DNA of 32,691 nucleotides from Lachnospira sp. UBA5912. GTDB lineage: Bacteria > Bacillota > Clostridia > Lachnospirales > Lachnospiraceae. Below, piece by piece: positions 10,471-19,052 of the stretch; the stretch's first letter is position 1, and the number at the start of each line of letters is the position of its first letter. The translations under genes and the position numbers were made by a program. Where the stretch lies: contig DJDY01000038.1 in NCBI GenBank assembly GCA_002435585.1, positions 17,497 through 50,187 of the forward strand. The letters run 5' to 3'. Below the pieces are notes generated by a model. The model did not search any database, was not told where the DNA came from, and saw only the letters and a program-made list of their open reading frames with translations.

Positions 10471-12753
10471 ATGGCTAATTCATCAGGAGAGAGAACTTCA
10501 CAGAATAATACATCCAGAAATAAGGCTTCACAGGGTAAAAAGGTATCACGTAAACATCCTAAGAAGACAAGAAGACGTAAGATAATAAAAAGAGTAATAC
10601 TTATCATATTGCTTGTTCTTATTGTAGCAGGTGGGATATATGCAGTTCCAAAGATTGCAGATGTAATCAAGCTTGCAACAGATGCAAAAAAAATGGCGGA
10701 TGAAAGTACAGTGGATACTTTTAAGGATGGAAAAACAACAGTTATATACGATAAGAATGGTGACCAGTTGTGTACCATGAAGGCATCAAAGGACATGTAC
10801 TATATAGATTTTGATGAAATACCATCTGTTCTTGCTGATTCGTTTGTTGTTATGGAGGACAGGGATTTCTATAGTCATTCAGGTATTGATATCAAGGCGA
10901 TTATAAGAGCTATGATTGCCAACCGTAAGAGTGACACAATCGTCCAGGGAGCAAGTACCATAACACAGCAGGTTGCAAAGAATGTATTTCTTTCACAGGA
11001 AGTAACATGGGAAAGAAAGATAAAAGAAATATTTCTTGCATGGGAACTTGAAAAGAAATATTCAAAAGAGCAGATATTGGAATTCTATCTTAATAATATA
11101 TATTTCAGCAATGGATATTATGGTGTTGAGGCGGCTGCAAAGGGATATTTTGGAAAGTCAGCTTCACAGTTATCAGTGTCAGAACAGGCATTTATAGCTG
11201 CAATACCTAATAACCCTACCAAGTATAATCCTTTGACTAATTATGATGCAACACTTGCAAGAAGAGATCTGATTCTTAAGGAGCTGTATAATGCTGACTA
11301 TATCGACTCGATGACTTATAATACTGCACTTGCAGAAGAGATAACGGTATCGGGTTCAGGTGAAAAGGTTTCAACAAAGAACAATTCAGTAGAAACATAT
11401 GCAAGACACTGTGCTACAGAAGAAATGATGAAGTATTGTGGATTTGCCATGAGAAATAATTTTGATTCAGAGGATGAATATAACTCGTATGAAGAGCTTT
11501 ATCAGAAGTATTATTCTACATGCCAGCAGATGCTGTTAGGTGGTGGATATACAGTGTATACAAGTATAGACCCTGATGTGCAGGATGCGCTTCAGGACTC
11601 TATAGATAAAAATCTGGCATCATATAAGACTCTGTCGGATGACGGGGTGTATGAGTTCCAGGGAGCTGCAACATGTATAGATAACAGTACTGGCAATGTT
11701 GTGGCTATAGTTGGTTCAAGAAGCCAGGAACTTGACGGATATACACTTAACAGGGCTTATCAGAGTTACAGGCAGCCAGGTAGTTCGATAAAGCCAATCG
11801 TTGTGTATACGCCATATCTTCAGCAGGGAAATACACCAGATACAATAGTAACGGATGAAAGAATAGATGGAGGTCCTAATAATGCAGATGGTACTTATTC
11901 AGGACAGATGACTTTAAGAACTGCTGTCATGAAATCCAAGAATACAGTGGCATGGAAGATATACAGGGATGATATAACACCTAAGATGGGAATAGGGTTC
12001 CTGCTTAATATGGGATTCCATAAAGTATGGATGGATAAAAGTACTAACGCAGTTGCGCTTGGCGGTTTCACATATGGTGTATCAACAGAGGAGATGGCTG
12101 GTGCATATGCAACAATTGCCAATGATGGAATGTTCAGACAGCCAACGTGTGTCACAAAGATAACCAACACATCTGGTAAAGCAATTGTGGACACATCAGG
12201 AAGAGAAGTAAGAGTATATGATACTAATTCATGCAGAATGATGACAGATATGTTAAGGTCTGTAGTAACCAGCGGTACAGGTGTTGGTGCAGAACCGTCA
12301 GATGCGATAGTTGCAGGTAAAACAGGAACAACTAATGGAAACAAGGATGCATATTTCTGTGGATATAGCCAGTATTATACAGCGGCTATATGGACGGGGT
12401 ATGATTATCCTAAGACACAGAATTCTGTAAAAACATTAAACATATTCCATGATTTTATGGAAACAATCCATAAAGGAAAGGAACAGGTTGAATTCAAGCC
12501 GGCATCCAATGTTATAACAAGACAGACAGAGACAGAAACGCAAAGTCAGACACAGGAGGAAACAACATCGCAGGAGGAAACAACAACACAGATGCAGACG
12601 ACTTCGCAGGCACAGACACAAAAGACAACAGCGAATAATTCAGCGACATCCTCAAAGGCGCCACAGAATACAACAAACAAAGCTACTGAGGCAACAACGA
12701 AAAATCAGGGAGAATGGATTGTACCAACCCAGACTGACAAAGTGATACAGTAA
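10471..12753 (+). CDS. class A penicillin-binding protein (transglycosylase and transpeptidase)
   Basis: Bifunctional peptidoglycan synthase of the PBP1A type, 760 residues from ATG 10471 (SD AAAGAGGA seven bases upstream; an ATG at 10465 is too close). It has a basic N-terminus and a membrane helix near residues 35-55. The GT51 transglycosylase motifs are VMEDRDFYSHSGID (Glu near 129), GASTITQQVAKN and LNNIYFSNGYYG. The transpeptidase motifs are SxxK in PGSSIKP (near 440), SKN and KTGTT (near 616). The tail from about 680 is rich in Thr and Gln, suggesting a flexible wall-spanning linker. The frame ends early at KVIQ, while a well-formed continuation exists in the -1 frame (see separate entry). 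Confidence 0.93.
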   Translation: MANSSGERTSQNNTSRNKASQGKKVSRKHPKKTRRRKIIKRVILIILLVLIVAGGIYAVPKIADVIKLATDAKKMADESTVDTFKDGKTTVIYDKNGDQLCTMKASKDMYYIDFDEIPSVLADSFVVMEDRDFYSHSGIDIKAIIRAMIANRKSDTIVQGASTITQQVAKNVFLSQEVTWERKIKEIFLAWELEKKYSKEQILEFYLNNIYFSNGYYGVEAAAKGYFGKSASQLSVSEQAFIAAIPNNPTKYNPLTNYDATLARRDLILKELYNADYIDSMTYNTALAEEITVSGSGEKVSTKNNSVETYARHCATEEMMKYCGFAMRNNFDSEDEYNSYEELYQKYYSTCQQMLLGGGYTVYTSIDPDVQDALQDSIDKNLASYKTLSDDGVYEFQGAATCIDNSTGNVVAIVGSRSQELDGYTLNRAYQSYRQPGSSIKPIVVYTPYLQQGNTPDTIVTDERIDGGPNNADGTYSGQMTLRTAVMKSKNTVAWKIYRDDITPKMGIGFLLNMGFHKVWMDKSTNAVALGGFTYGVSTEEMAGAYATIANDGMFRQPTCVTKITNTSGKAIVDTSGREVRVYDTNSCRMMTDMLRSVVTSGTGVGAEPSDAIVAGKTGTTNGNKDAYFCGYSQYYTAAIWTGYDYPKTQNSVKTLNIFHDFMETIHKGKEQVEFKPASNVITRQTETETQSQTQEETTSQEETTTQMQTTSQAQTQKTTANNSATSSKAPQNTTNKATEATTKNQGEWIVPTQTDKVIQ

Positions 12754-12836
12754 CATATAACTTTATGCCTGATGAGTTTAAGGCTTATGTGGATGGCAAA
12801 GCATCGTGGGATTCCTCAAACATGAGTGAGTGGTAA
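12741..12836 (+). pseudogene. -1 frame continuation of the PBP tail (frameshift remnant)
   Basis: After the Lys codon at 12739-12741, a -1 shift opens 31 more codons to TAA 12834-12836. The codons are those favoured by neighbouring genes, and the peptide contains MPDEFKAYVDGKASW and ends MSEW, which looks like a real folded C-terminus. In that frame a TGA at 12735 lies just upstream, so it can only be reached from the PBP frame. The simplest explanation is loss of one A from a run of four A (now ACAAAGTG). A sequencing error or programmed slip is also possible. Confidence 0.5.
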
Positions 12837-12876
12837 ATTGGACTTCTGATGCGTATATCGTACCAAAGTGGATAAT

Positions 12877-12917
12877 AAAAAAGGAAGCTTAACAATTGGC
12901 GTTAAGCTTCCTTTTTT
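12877..12917. terminator. bidirectional intrinsic terminator between convergent genes
   Basis: The perfect 13-bp stem AAGGAAGCTTAAC (12881-12893) pairs with GTTAAGCTTCCTT (12901-12913) around a 7-base loop. It has A residues on the left and a run of T on the right, so it can end transcription from the PBP side (plus) and from the 12952-13404 gene (minus). Confidence 0.9.
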
Positions 12918-12951
12918 TACGTTCACTATATCACAACTTACGTTTTATCTG

Positions 12952-13404
12952 TTATTTATTCTTTTTTCCAAGGTTCTTGAAGAATCCCTTCTTTTTCTTT
13001 TCTTCAACAACTATCTTGCCACCACGGACAGACTTAATACCAGTGATATATATACCACTTACTTCAGCTTTAACCTCTGCCTTTATTGGAATCTGGTCAT
13101 ATACCTTAGGATCTGCCATAAGTGTCATAACCTTAGGTCCAATCTTTGCTTTAACAACAGGAACTTTACTTCTCTGAAGATACTTAGGTGTCTGGTCAAG
13201 TACAATCTTAGGAAGACCAGCTTCTTTTAATTTCATTTTTTTCTTATCGATGATTAGCATCGACATAATCTGTTTAGCGGCATCAATCTGTGACTGATTA
13301 GCTTCCTGCTTCTTACGAAGCTTGTTACCAACAATAATAAGAGCTACTAAAGCAACAACGAGAATTGCAATAATAACCAACAAAACTATAGCCCATACTG
13401 GCAT
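12952..13404 (-). CDS. small membrane protein with lysine-rich ends, function unknown
   Basis: A 150-residue protein not recognised. It begins with a strong hydrophobic helix (MPVWAIVLLVIIAILVVALV), then a basic turn, then a polar helix with Gln and Lys. A predicted strand-rich core contains KVPVVKAKIGPKVMTLMAD and IPIKAEVKAEVSGIYITGIK. The C-terminus is very basic (KKKKGFFKNLGKKNK). The start at 13404 was chosen because GGAGGAG lies just upstream on this strand; a longer reading to 13443 has no ribosome site. The topology suggests a tail in the cytoplasm that could touch nucleic acid or the membrane surface. It converges on the PBP gene. Confidence 0.7.
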   Translation of the reverse strand: MPVWAIVLLVIIAILVVALVALIIVGNKLRKKQEANQSQIDAAKQIMSMLIIDKKKMKLKEAGLPKIVLDQTPKYLQRSKVPVVKAKIGPKVMTLMADPKVYDQIPIKAEVKAEVSGIYITGIKSVRGGKIVVEEKKKKGFFKNLGKKNK

Positions 13405-13569
13405 AATGGTTCTCCTCCTGCAAATATATATTCGATAATTCATAAAAAATATGATACCTGTGTTACATATAAATACATAAAAGTATATAAAATGAATGAT
13501 ATCATATTAATAACTAAGCTATTATATCACGTAAAAATAATGATGAAAAGACATTAAACAGCAATATTT

Positions 13570-14301
13570 TTATACAAGTTTCTGATTGTTATTGTATTTT
13601 TCAAGAATAAGGTCATGAACATATACGGGTATATTCTTTTTTTCTTCTGTGCTCATGGAAGACATATCTATAGGTTTACAGAATTCAATGACAGTGTGAG
13701 CCTTTTTAATAAATGGTTTCTGGTCTTCGAATATAGTTGATGTATTGTTCTGGACAACTGGAACTATAAGGCAGCCTGATTTTTCAGCAAGCTTGAAACT
13801 TCCAGCATGGAATTCAAGGACTCCATCTCCTTTGTTACGTGTACCCTCTGGAAATATAACAAGAGATGTTCCATTTTTTATGTATTCAATACCGGCTAAT
13901 ATTGCCTTAAGAGCTGCTCTTGTATTACTCCGGTCAATCATTATGCACTTTATATTAGTCATCCATCTGCGAAGTATTGGAACATTCATCATTTCCTTTT
14001 TGGCAACATATGCGGCTCTGCCTTTAATATAAGTATATGATATAATCACATCAAAAAAGCCACGATGATTGCCAACAAAAAGTACTGGTTTATCAGTTGG
14101 AATATTATCTAAACCAATCGCAGTCGTTTTAGTTCCACATATAAATAAAATCAATCTGAACATAAATCTTGCAACTGCATCAGAAGCCTTTTCTTTAGCA
14201 ACAGGGTACCTTTTACCTACAAGCCATAAAACAGGAAGTGCAAGGATACTGAATATGGCAAATATAAGAAGGACAATTATTAATATAATAAGTCTTAACA
14301 T
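13570..14301 (-). CDS. plsC: lysophospholipid acyltransferase (PlsC family)
   Basis: Acyltransferase that adds the second fatty acid to lysophosphatidic acid in membrane phospholipid synthesis, 243 residues. The N-terminal hydrophobic segment (residues 2-29) anchors it in the membrane. The HX4D catalytic motif is NHRGFFD (His79, Asp84), and the acceptor-binding motif is FPEGTR (150-155). The start at 14301 has AAGGAG upstream. It lies downstream of apbE on the same strand, but a 155-base gap with strong inverted repeats separates them. The substrate could also be another lysolipid; the family assignment is firm. Confidence 0.88.
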   Translation of the reverse strand: MLRLIILIIVLLIFAIFSILALPVLWLVGKRYPVAKEKASDAVARFMFRLILFICGTKTTAIGLDNIPTDKPVLFVGNHRGFFDVIISYTYIKGRAAYVAKKEMMNVPILRRWMTNIKCIMIDRSNTRAALKAILAGIEYIKNGTSLVIFPEGTRNKGDGVLEFHAGSFKLAEKSGCLIVPVVQNNTSTIFEDQKPFIKKAHTVIEFCKPIDMSSMSTEEKKNIPVYVHDLILEKYNNNQKLV

Positions 14302-14328
14302 AAGTAACTCCTTTGTTTTTGTTATATA

Positions 14329-14412
14329 ATGATATAAGTGTCAAAAGTGAATTTTGACACTCATTGATGTATCATGATTGCTGCATTGCTATGCAATTCA
14401 CACTTATATCAT
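14329..14412. repeat. nested inverted repeats between apbE and the plsC-like gene
   Basis: The outer pair ATGATATAAGTG (14329-14340) matches CACTTATATCAT (14401-14412) perfectly. Inside, GTGTCAAAA (14338-14346) pairs with TTTTGACAC (14352-14360), giving two alternative hairpins that share the bases GTG. It lies in the untranslated gap between two minus-strand genes. It may stabilise the mRNA or separate the two transcripts; it lacks a proper T tail. Confidence 0.45.
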
Positions 14413-14456
14413 AATAAGTAAGAAGAAAATAAAAGTGCATGACAACCAAAATGCCA

Positions 14457-15506
14457 TCAATGTGCCTGTATATACAGACTGGCACCTGTAGAGTATATCT
14501 TGCTGCCATCATTTTTCATAAATATTGCTTCTATACCATCAAGTGACTCAATGAGTTCCATCCCCTTATCAACACCAAGTACAAAACAGGTTGTGCTAAG
14601 ACAATCGCCTATGGTTGATTCATGGGAAATGATAGTTACATCACACAGGTCTGTTTCGTATGGGTATCCGGTTTTTGGATTTAATATGTGATGATAAAAG
14701 GTTCCATCGGCTGAATAAAAATAACGCTCATAAGTTCCGGAAGACACAACAGAGTAATCATTGATATTTAAAAGCTCCATGTATTCGCCGGACTCAGAAA
14801 ATGGTTTTTTTACAGCAATTGTAAAGTCAGTATTTTTCTTTTTTTCGCCAATGCACAACACATTGCCACCAAGATTAATTATAGCGCTTTTTACACCATT
14901 ATCAATAAGAAAAGTTTTAATCTTATCGGCAATATAGCCCTTAGCGACAGCACCAAGGTCTATGCAGAAATTATCAGGCATACTGATGTGATGGACACCA
15001 TCAGAGTCAGTGTCTAAAGTAACACGGGAATAGTCAACATATTGAAGCGCATTATCAATAAGTGAAGAATCAGGCACTAAAGGGGAATCTGATGTAAAAT
15101 CCCACAGCTGTGATACGCTGCCTATGGTTATATCGAATGCGCCATCAGACAAGCTGCTGTATTTAAGTCCAATCTGTATAAGCTCATAAAGTTCATCGCT
15201 TATAACAGTCGTTTCCTTATGGTTTACCTTATATAATTCACTTGTTGCAAGAGTACGTGAAAAAATATGTTCATAATAATCGCATAGACCAACTGCCTTA
15301 GATAATACTTTCTTATCGACATTGGTGTATGAGTCTATCTGTACATACGTGTTCAGCTTGTAATCAGTTATGCTTATGGGGGAGGTTAAAGTCATTCCTG
15401 TGCCGCATCCTGTAAGTATGGGTATACATGACAGTATAATTATACATGCCAGGATGCAGGAAATTATACGTTTTATGCGCGATAAGTTTAATAATGTGTA
15501 TTTCAT
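14457..15506 (-). CDS. apbE: FAD:protein FMN transferase lipoprotein (ApbE)
   Basis: Enzyme that attaches FMN from FAD covalently to Thr or Ser of extracytoplasmic flavoproteins, such as Rnf or Nqr subunits. It has 349 residues with an N-terminal lipoprotein signal and lipobox LTGC (Cys34). Family motifs are DLGAVAKGYIADKI (183-196), INLGGNVLCIG (210-220) and a late STTCFVLG near the metal site. Rnf subunits are known ApbE targets and, as sodium pumps, would fit the sodium-type c ring in this window, but no Rnf gene is visible here. The ribosome site is weak. It diverges from the lipoprotein gene at 15765. Confidence 0.9.
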   Translation of the reverse strand: MKYTLLNLSRIKRIISCILACIIILSCIPILTGCGTGMTLTSPISITDYKLNTYVQIDSYTNVDKKVLSKAVGLCDYYEHIFSRTLATSELYKVNHKETTVISDELYELIQIGLKYSSLSDGAFDITIGSVSQLWDFTSDSPLVPDSSLIDNALQYVDYSRVTLDTDSDGVHHISMPDNFCIDLGAVAKGYIADKIKTFLIDNGVKSAIINLGGNVLCIGEKKKNTDFTIAVKKPFSESGEYMELLNINDYSVVSSGTYERYFYSADGTFYHHILNPKTGYPYETDLCDVTIISHESTIGDCLSTTCFVLGVDKGMELIESLDGIEAIFMKNDGSKIYSTGASLYIQAH

Positions 15507-15638
15507 GTTTAATTAATCCAATTCAAATTTATTTATCACTATACAGAATGTAATTACAATATATTTTTGATATAATTATCCCAAACAGTGATATGAATTA
15601 TTAAAGTATACCAAATATTGAAAAAAATGTGAATTCAC

Positions 15639-15667
15639 TTTTAATTTGTACTGGATTATGTTATAAC
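15639..15667 (+). promoter_or_regulatory. possible extended -10 promoter for the trigger-factor-like lipoprotein
   Basis: TGTTATAAC (15659-15667) is an extended -10 element, with a poor -35 candidate TTTTAA (15639-15644) 17 bases upstream. It lies about 100 bases before the start at 15765, in the 258-base divergent gap shared with apbE. I see no other clear element in that gap. Confidence 0.4.
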
Positions 15668-15764
15668 AAATAATGTTGTGAAACAAGCTGGCAGAAATAT
15701 GTATTTTTAGTTTTATGGCGAATTAAGAATACAGATGCCAAGAATAAGGAAATGAGGATTATTT

Positions 15765-16931
15765 ATGAGAAAGAAATTAGTAAGTCTTATGCTTGCTGCT
15801 ACAATGGTAGCATCTTTAGCTGCATGTGGCTCTAAAAAGACAGAAGCACCAGCTTCTACAGTACATAAGGATGTAACTGCAGCAGAATATGATGCAACAA
15901 TATCAGCTGATGCGGCAATATATAAAAAGGACTTTACAATGCCTGAATTCAAGGGAATGGAAGTTACAGTAGATAAATCAGTACTTAACGTATCAGATAA
16001 AGATGTAGATGATTATATTAACCAGAATATCATAGCATCACAGGCAACAACAGAAAATGTTACAACCGGTGTTACAGCTGATGGCGACAAGATTATTCTT
16101 GATTATTCAGGAAAACTTGATGGTGAAGCATTTTCGGGAGGTACTGCAACAGATGCAACTTATACAATAGGTTCAGGTAACTTTATCAGTGATCTTGATA
16201 AAGGACTTGTTGGTCTTACAGTAGGACAGGAATATGACATTCCATGTACATTCCCAGATAACTACACTTCAGAACTTGCTGGTAAGAGTGTAATATTCAC
16301 TGTAAAGGTTACAGCGATTGTTAAAACAACATATCCTGAAATAACAGATGACTGGGTAATACAGAATAAGGATACACTTAATCTTTCAAGTAATACTGTT
16401 CCTGAATTCAAGGAAGAGGTAAGAAAGGTCGTTGAGGCAAATGCAAATGATACATATATGCAGACAACATATGCAGATGCTGTATCTAAGATGAAAGAGT
16501 CAATAGGTGATAATGTTACATATCCAGATGATGAATTACAGTCACTTGTTGAGATATATAACAACAATATTGAAACTGAATTCAATAACTATGGTTCTTA
16601 CTATGGTGTATCAGATCTTGATACATATAAGACAAAGGTATATGGATTTGATTCAGTAGATGCATTTAACGAATACGTAGAGGAGCAGGCAAAGGATTAT
16701 CTGTTAGAGAAGATGATAGCTGTTGTTATAGCATCAGATAACGATATCCATGTAACAGAGGATGAGATAGTATCATATGGTAATGATCTTGCTACATATT
16801 ATGGATATGATGATTTTGCAGCAATCACAGATGCAGTTGGTAATGAAGTAGTAGCAGAAATAGGCTACCAGATACTTTCACAGAAGGTTACAGAGTATGT
16901 ATGCAGCCAGATATCTGAGGTTGAGAAATAA
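15765..16931 (+). CDS. trigger-factor-like lipoprotein with FKBP-type domain
   Basis: A 388-residue exported lipoprotein with a signal peptide ending in lipobox LAAC (Cys21). After a short linker, residues 50-100 resemble the start of a trigger-factor core (GMEVTVDKSVLNVSDKDVDDYINQ). Residues 106-186 form an FKBP-type prolyl isomerase domain (DGDKIILDYSGKLDGEAF...GQEYDIPCTFPDNY...LAGKSVIFTVKV). The rest is helical and resembles the trigger-factor C-terminal arms. The order matches trigger factor without the ribosome-binding domain, so it is probably a folding helper for secreted proteins. GAGG lies eight bases before the ATG. It is followed by a likely terminator. Confidence 0.82.
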   Translation: MRKKLVSLMLAATMVASLAACGSKKTEAPASTVHKDVTAAEYDATISADAAIYKKDFTMPEFKGMEVTVDKSVLNVSDKDVDDYINQNIIASQATTENVTTGVTADGDKIILDYSGKLDGEAFSGGTATDATYTIGSGNFISDLDKGLVGLTVGQEYDIPCTFPDNYTSELAGKSVIFTVKVTAIVKTTYPEITDDWVIQNKDTLNLSSNTVPEFKEEVRKVVEANANDTYMQTTYADAVSKMKESIGDNVTYPDDELQSLVEIYNNNIETEFNNYGSYYGVSDLDTYKTKVYGFDSVDAFNEYVEEQAKDYLLEKMIAVVIASDNDIHVTEDEIVSYGNDLATYYGYDDFAAITDAVGNEVVAEIGYQILSQKVTEYVCSQISEVEK

Positions 16932-17027
16932 AATCAGACAGGTTTTATAAGCACTGTAACCATCAATAGAAGATTGAACAGGAACAGACTCAGATAAATT
17001 AATTGTTTGAAATTAAACATAAGAATT

Positions 17028-17062
17028 ATATTGGGACAGTGTATATTACATTGTCCCAATAT
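17028..17062 (+). terminator. probable intrinsic terminator
   Basis: A perfect 11-bp stem, ATATTGGGACA (17028-17038) with TGTCCCAATAT (17052-17062), has a 13-base loop and is followed by a T-rich but broken tail (TGTTGTTA). It lies about 100 bases after the lipoprotein gene and before the SulP gene. Confidence 0.6.
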
Positions 17063-17123
17063 TGTTGTTAAATACATATTTATAGTTTATATATGAAAAA
17101 CTTATGAGGAAACGGAGATTATA

Positions 17124-18791
17124 ATGAAAGAATTTGTACCAAAGATATTTGATGTAATGAAAACGTATTCCAAGGGGCAGTTTATAAAGGATGTAGTGGC
17201 AGGGATTATTGTTGCTATAATTGCACTTCCTTTATCTATCGCACTGGCTCTTGCATCAGGAGTAAGCCCGGAGCAGGGCATTTACACTGCGATATTCGCA
17301 GGCTTCGTAATATCATTTCTTGGCGGAAGCCGTGTGCAGATAGCAGGACCTACAGCTGCATTTGCAACTATAGTGGCAGGAATAGTAGCAAAGAATGGTA
17401 TGGACGGACTTATAGTAGCAACAATCATGGCAGGCATAATTCTTGTTATTATGGGATTTTTGAAGTTTGGTAATCTTATAAGATTCATTCCATACACTAT
17501 AACAACAGGTTTTACGTTTGGTATAGCAGTTACTATTGCCATAGGACAGATAAAGGACTTTTTAGGACTTACATATCCGGCTGGAACAGCGACAGTTGAG
17601 ACTATGGATAAGCTTAAGGCTGTTATTTTTAATATAGGAACATTTAATGTCAAGGCATTTATCGTTGGTGCGGTTTCTCTTGTAATACTTATCATATGGC
17701 CTAAGTTTAAGGCACTTGATAAAATACCACCTTCACTTATAGCAGTTATAGTGTCAGTTGTTATGGTTAAGTTTATACCAGTACTATCGGATGTTAATAC
17801 AATAGGAAGCCTGTATACAATAAAGAAGGGGCTGCCATCGGTAAGTATTCCAAGTGTTAATATCGATATGATTATGACACTTCTTCCGGATGCACTTACT
17901 ATTGCTGTACTTGCCGGTATAGAAAGCCTTCTTTCATGTGTTGTGTCAGATGGTATGATAGGGTCAAGACACAAGCCTAATATGGAACTTGTTGCACAGG
18001 GGGCAGGTAATATTGTGTCGGCTCTTTTTGGTGGTATTCCAGCGACGGGTGCTATTGCAAGAACAGCAGCCAATGTAAAGAATGGTGGACGTACACCAAT
18101 AGCAGGTATGGTTCACTCAGTTACCCTTCTTGTTGTACTTGTCGTTCTCATGCCATATGCAGCATGGATTCCTATGCCAGCTATAGCAGCTATTCTTTTC
18201 ATAGTTGCATATAATATGAGTGGCTGGAGAGAGATGGTTAATCTTGTAAAGCATTCACCAAAGTCAGATATTCTTGTTCTTCTTACAACTATGATACTTA
18301 CTGTTGTATTTGACTTGGTTGTTGCCATAGAGGTGGGAATCGTTATGGCGGCACTTCTTTTCCTTAAGAGAATGGCAGATGTAACGGAGGTAAGAAGCTG
18401 GAAGTATATAGGCGAGAATATTGATGAGAACAATGACCCTGAGAGTATTCATTTAAAGGAAGTTCCGGCCAGGACGCTTGTATATGAAATAATCGGACCT
18501 ATGTTTTTTGCTGCTGCTGATAAGTTCATGGAAATAAGCATGGATGCAGATGTTAAGGTTGTTATCATAAGAATGAGAGGCGTTCCGGCTATGGATATAT
18601 CTGCGCTTCGTTCACTTAAAAATATACATAATATGTGTAAAAAACGTGGAGTTACGCTTGTTCTTTCCCACGTACAGGAACAGCCAAAGAATATGATGGA
18701 AAAAGCAGGCTTTGCTGAAGAAATAGGAGAGGAGAACTTCTGTGCCAATATAGATGCGGCACTTGCACATGCCAGGGAGCTTGTTATGTAG
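17124..18791 (+). CDS. SulP-family anion transporter with STAS domain
   Basis: Membrane transporter of the SulP/SLC26 family, 555 residues; substrates in the family include sulfate, bicarbonate and other anions. The first 430 residues are strongly hydrophobic with many membrane helices. The early signature VVAGIIVAIIALPLSIALAL and the motif GGSRVQIAGPTAAFATIVAG are typical of the family. Residues about 445-555 are a cytoplasmic STAS domain with IRMRGVPAMDISALRSL, which holds the conserved Asp. The ATG at 17124 follows CGGAG. The substrate cannot be read from the sequence and no sulfur genes are adjacent. It appears to be a single-gene transcript ended by a strong hairpin. Confidence 0.92.
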   Translation: MKEFVPKIFDVMKTYSKGQFIKDVVAGIIVAIIALPLSIALALASGVSPEQGIYTAIFAGFVISFLGGSRVQIAGPTAAFATIVAGIVAKNGMDGLIVATIMAGIILVIMGFLKFGNLIRFIPYTITTGFTFGIAVTIAIGQIKDFLGLTYPAGTATVETMDKLKAVIFNIGTFNVKAFIVGAVSLVILIIWPKFKALDKIPPSLIAVIVSVVMVKFIPVLSDVNTIGSLYTIKKGLPSVSIPSVNIDMIMTLLPDALTIAVLAGIESLLSCVVSDGMIGSRHKPNMELVAQGAGNIVSALFGGIPATGAIARTAANVKNGGRTPIAGMVHSVTLLVVLVVLMPYAAWIPMPAIAAILFIVAYNMSGWREMVNLVKHSPKSDILVLLTTMILTVVFDLVVAIEVGIVMAALLFLKRMADVTEVRSWKYIGENIDENNDPESIHLKEVPARTLVYEIIGPMFFAAADKFMEISMDADVKVVIIRMRGVPAMDISALRSLKNIHNMCKKRGVTLVLSHVQEQPKNMMEKAGFAEEIGEENFCANIDAALAHARELVM

Positions 18792-18882
18792 ATAATAAAA
18801 TATGTCTGGAATTATTGCAGATTAACAATCGGTAATAGTGTCATAACAATACAGATATGGCACAGGTGCCAATAATTATAAT

Positions 18883-18932
18883 TAAGCGGATAGGTATATA
18901 AAGCCATGACTTTATATATACCTATCCGCTTA
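18883..18932. terminator. long bidirectional terminator
   Basis: Left arm 18883-18903 pairs with right arm 18910-18932 over 21 bp (a two-base bulge on the right), closed by a 6-base loop. The stem includes AAGCGGATAGGTAT. It lies between the convergent SulP and amidohydrolase genes, and short T-rich or A-rich flanks are present on both sides. Confidence 0.8.
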
Positions 18933-19052
18933 TGTTATTTAAATAACTGCCATAAGATAAGAACGCCTGACAGTTTTTATTTTGTTTTATCAGCCGGATA
19001 GAGAATAGATGTTGTAAGAAAATAACTGTCATGCAGTCATACGATGTAAAGA

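Noticed and set aside
12741..12836. Programmed -1 frameshift site in the PBP gene
   Set aside because: There is no X-XXY-YYZ slippery heptamer and no clear stimulatory stem at the right distance; a single-base deletion is simpler, so it is reported as a likely frameshift only.
12868..13230. Plus-strand reading frames opposite the small membrane protein gene
   Set aside because: They begin inside the terminator and are antisense to a gene with a good ribosome site and sensible topology.
17282..18073. Long antisense frame inside the SulP gene
   Set aside because: A shadow of a strongly conserved membrane transporter; no ribosome site or family match.
18941..19000. Additional terminator on the plus strand near AACTG...CAGTTTTTA
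   Set aside because: Only a 5-bp stem with a long loop; the strong hairpin at 18883-18932 already serves both genes.
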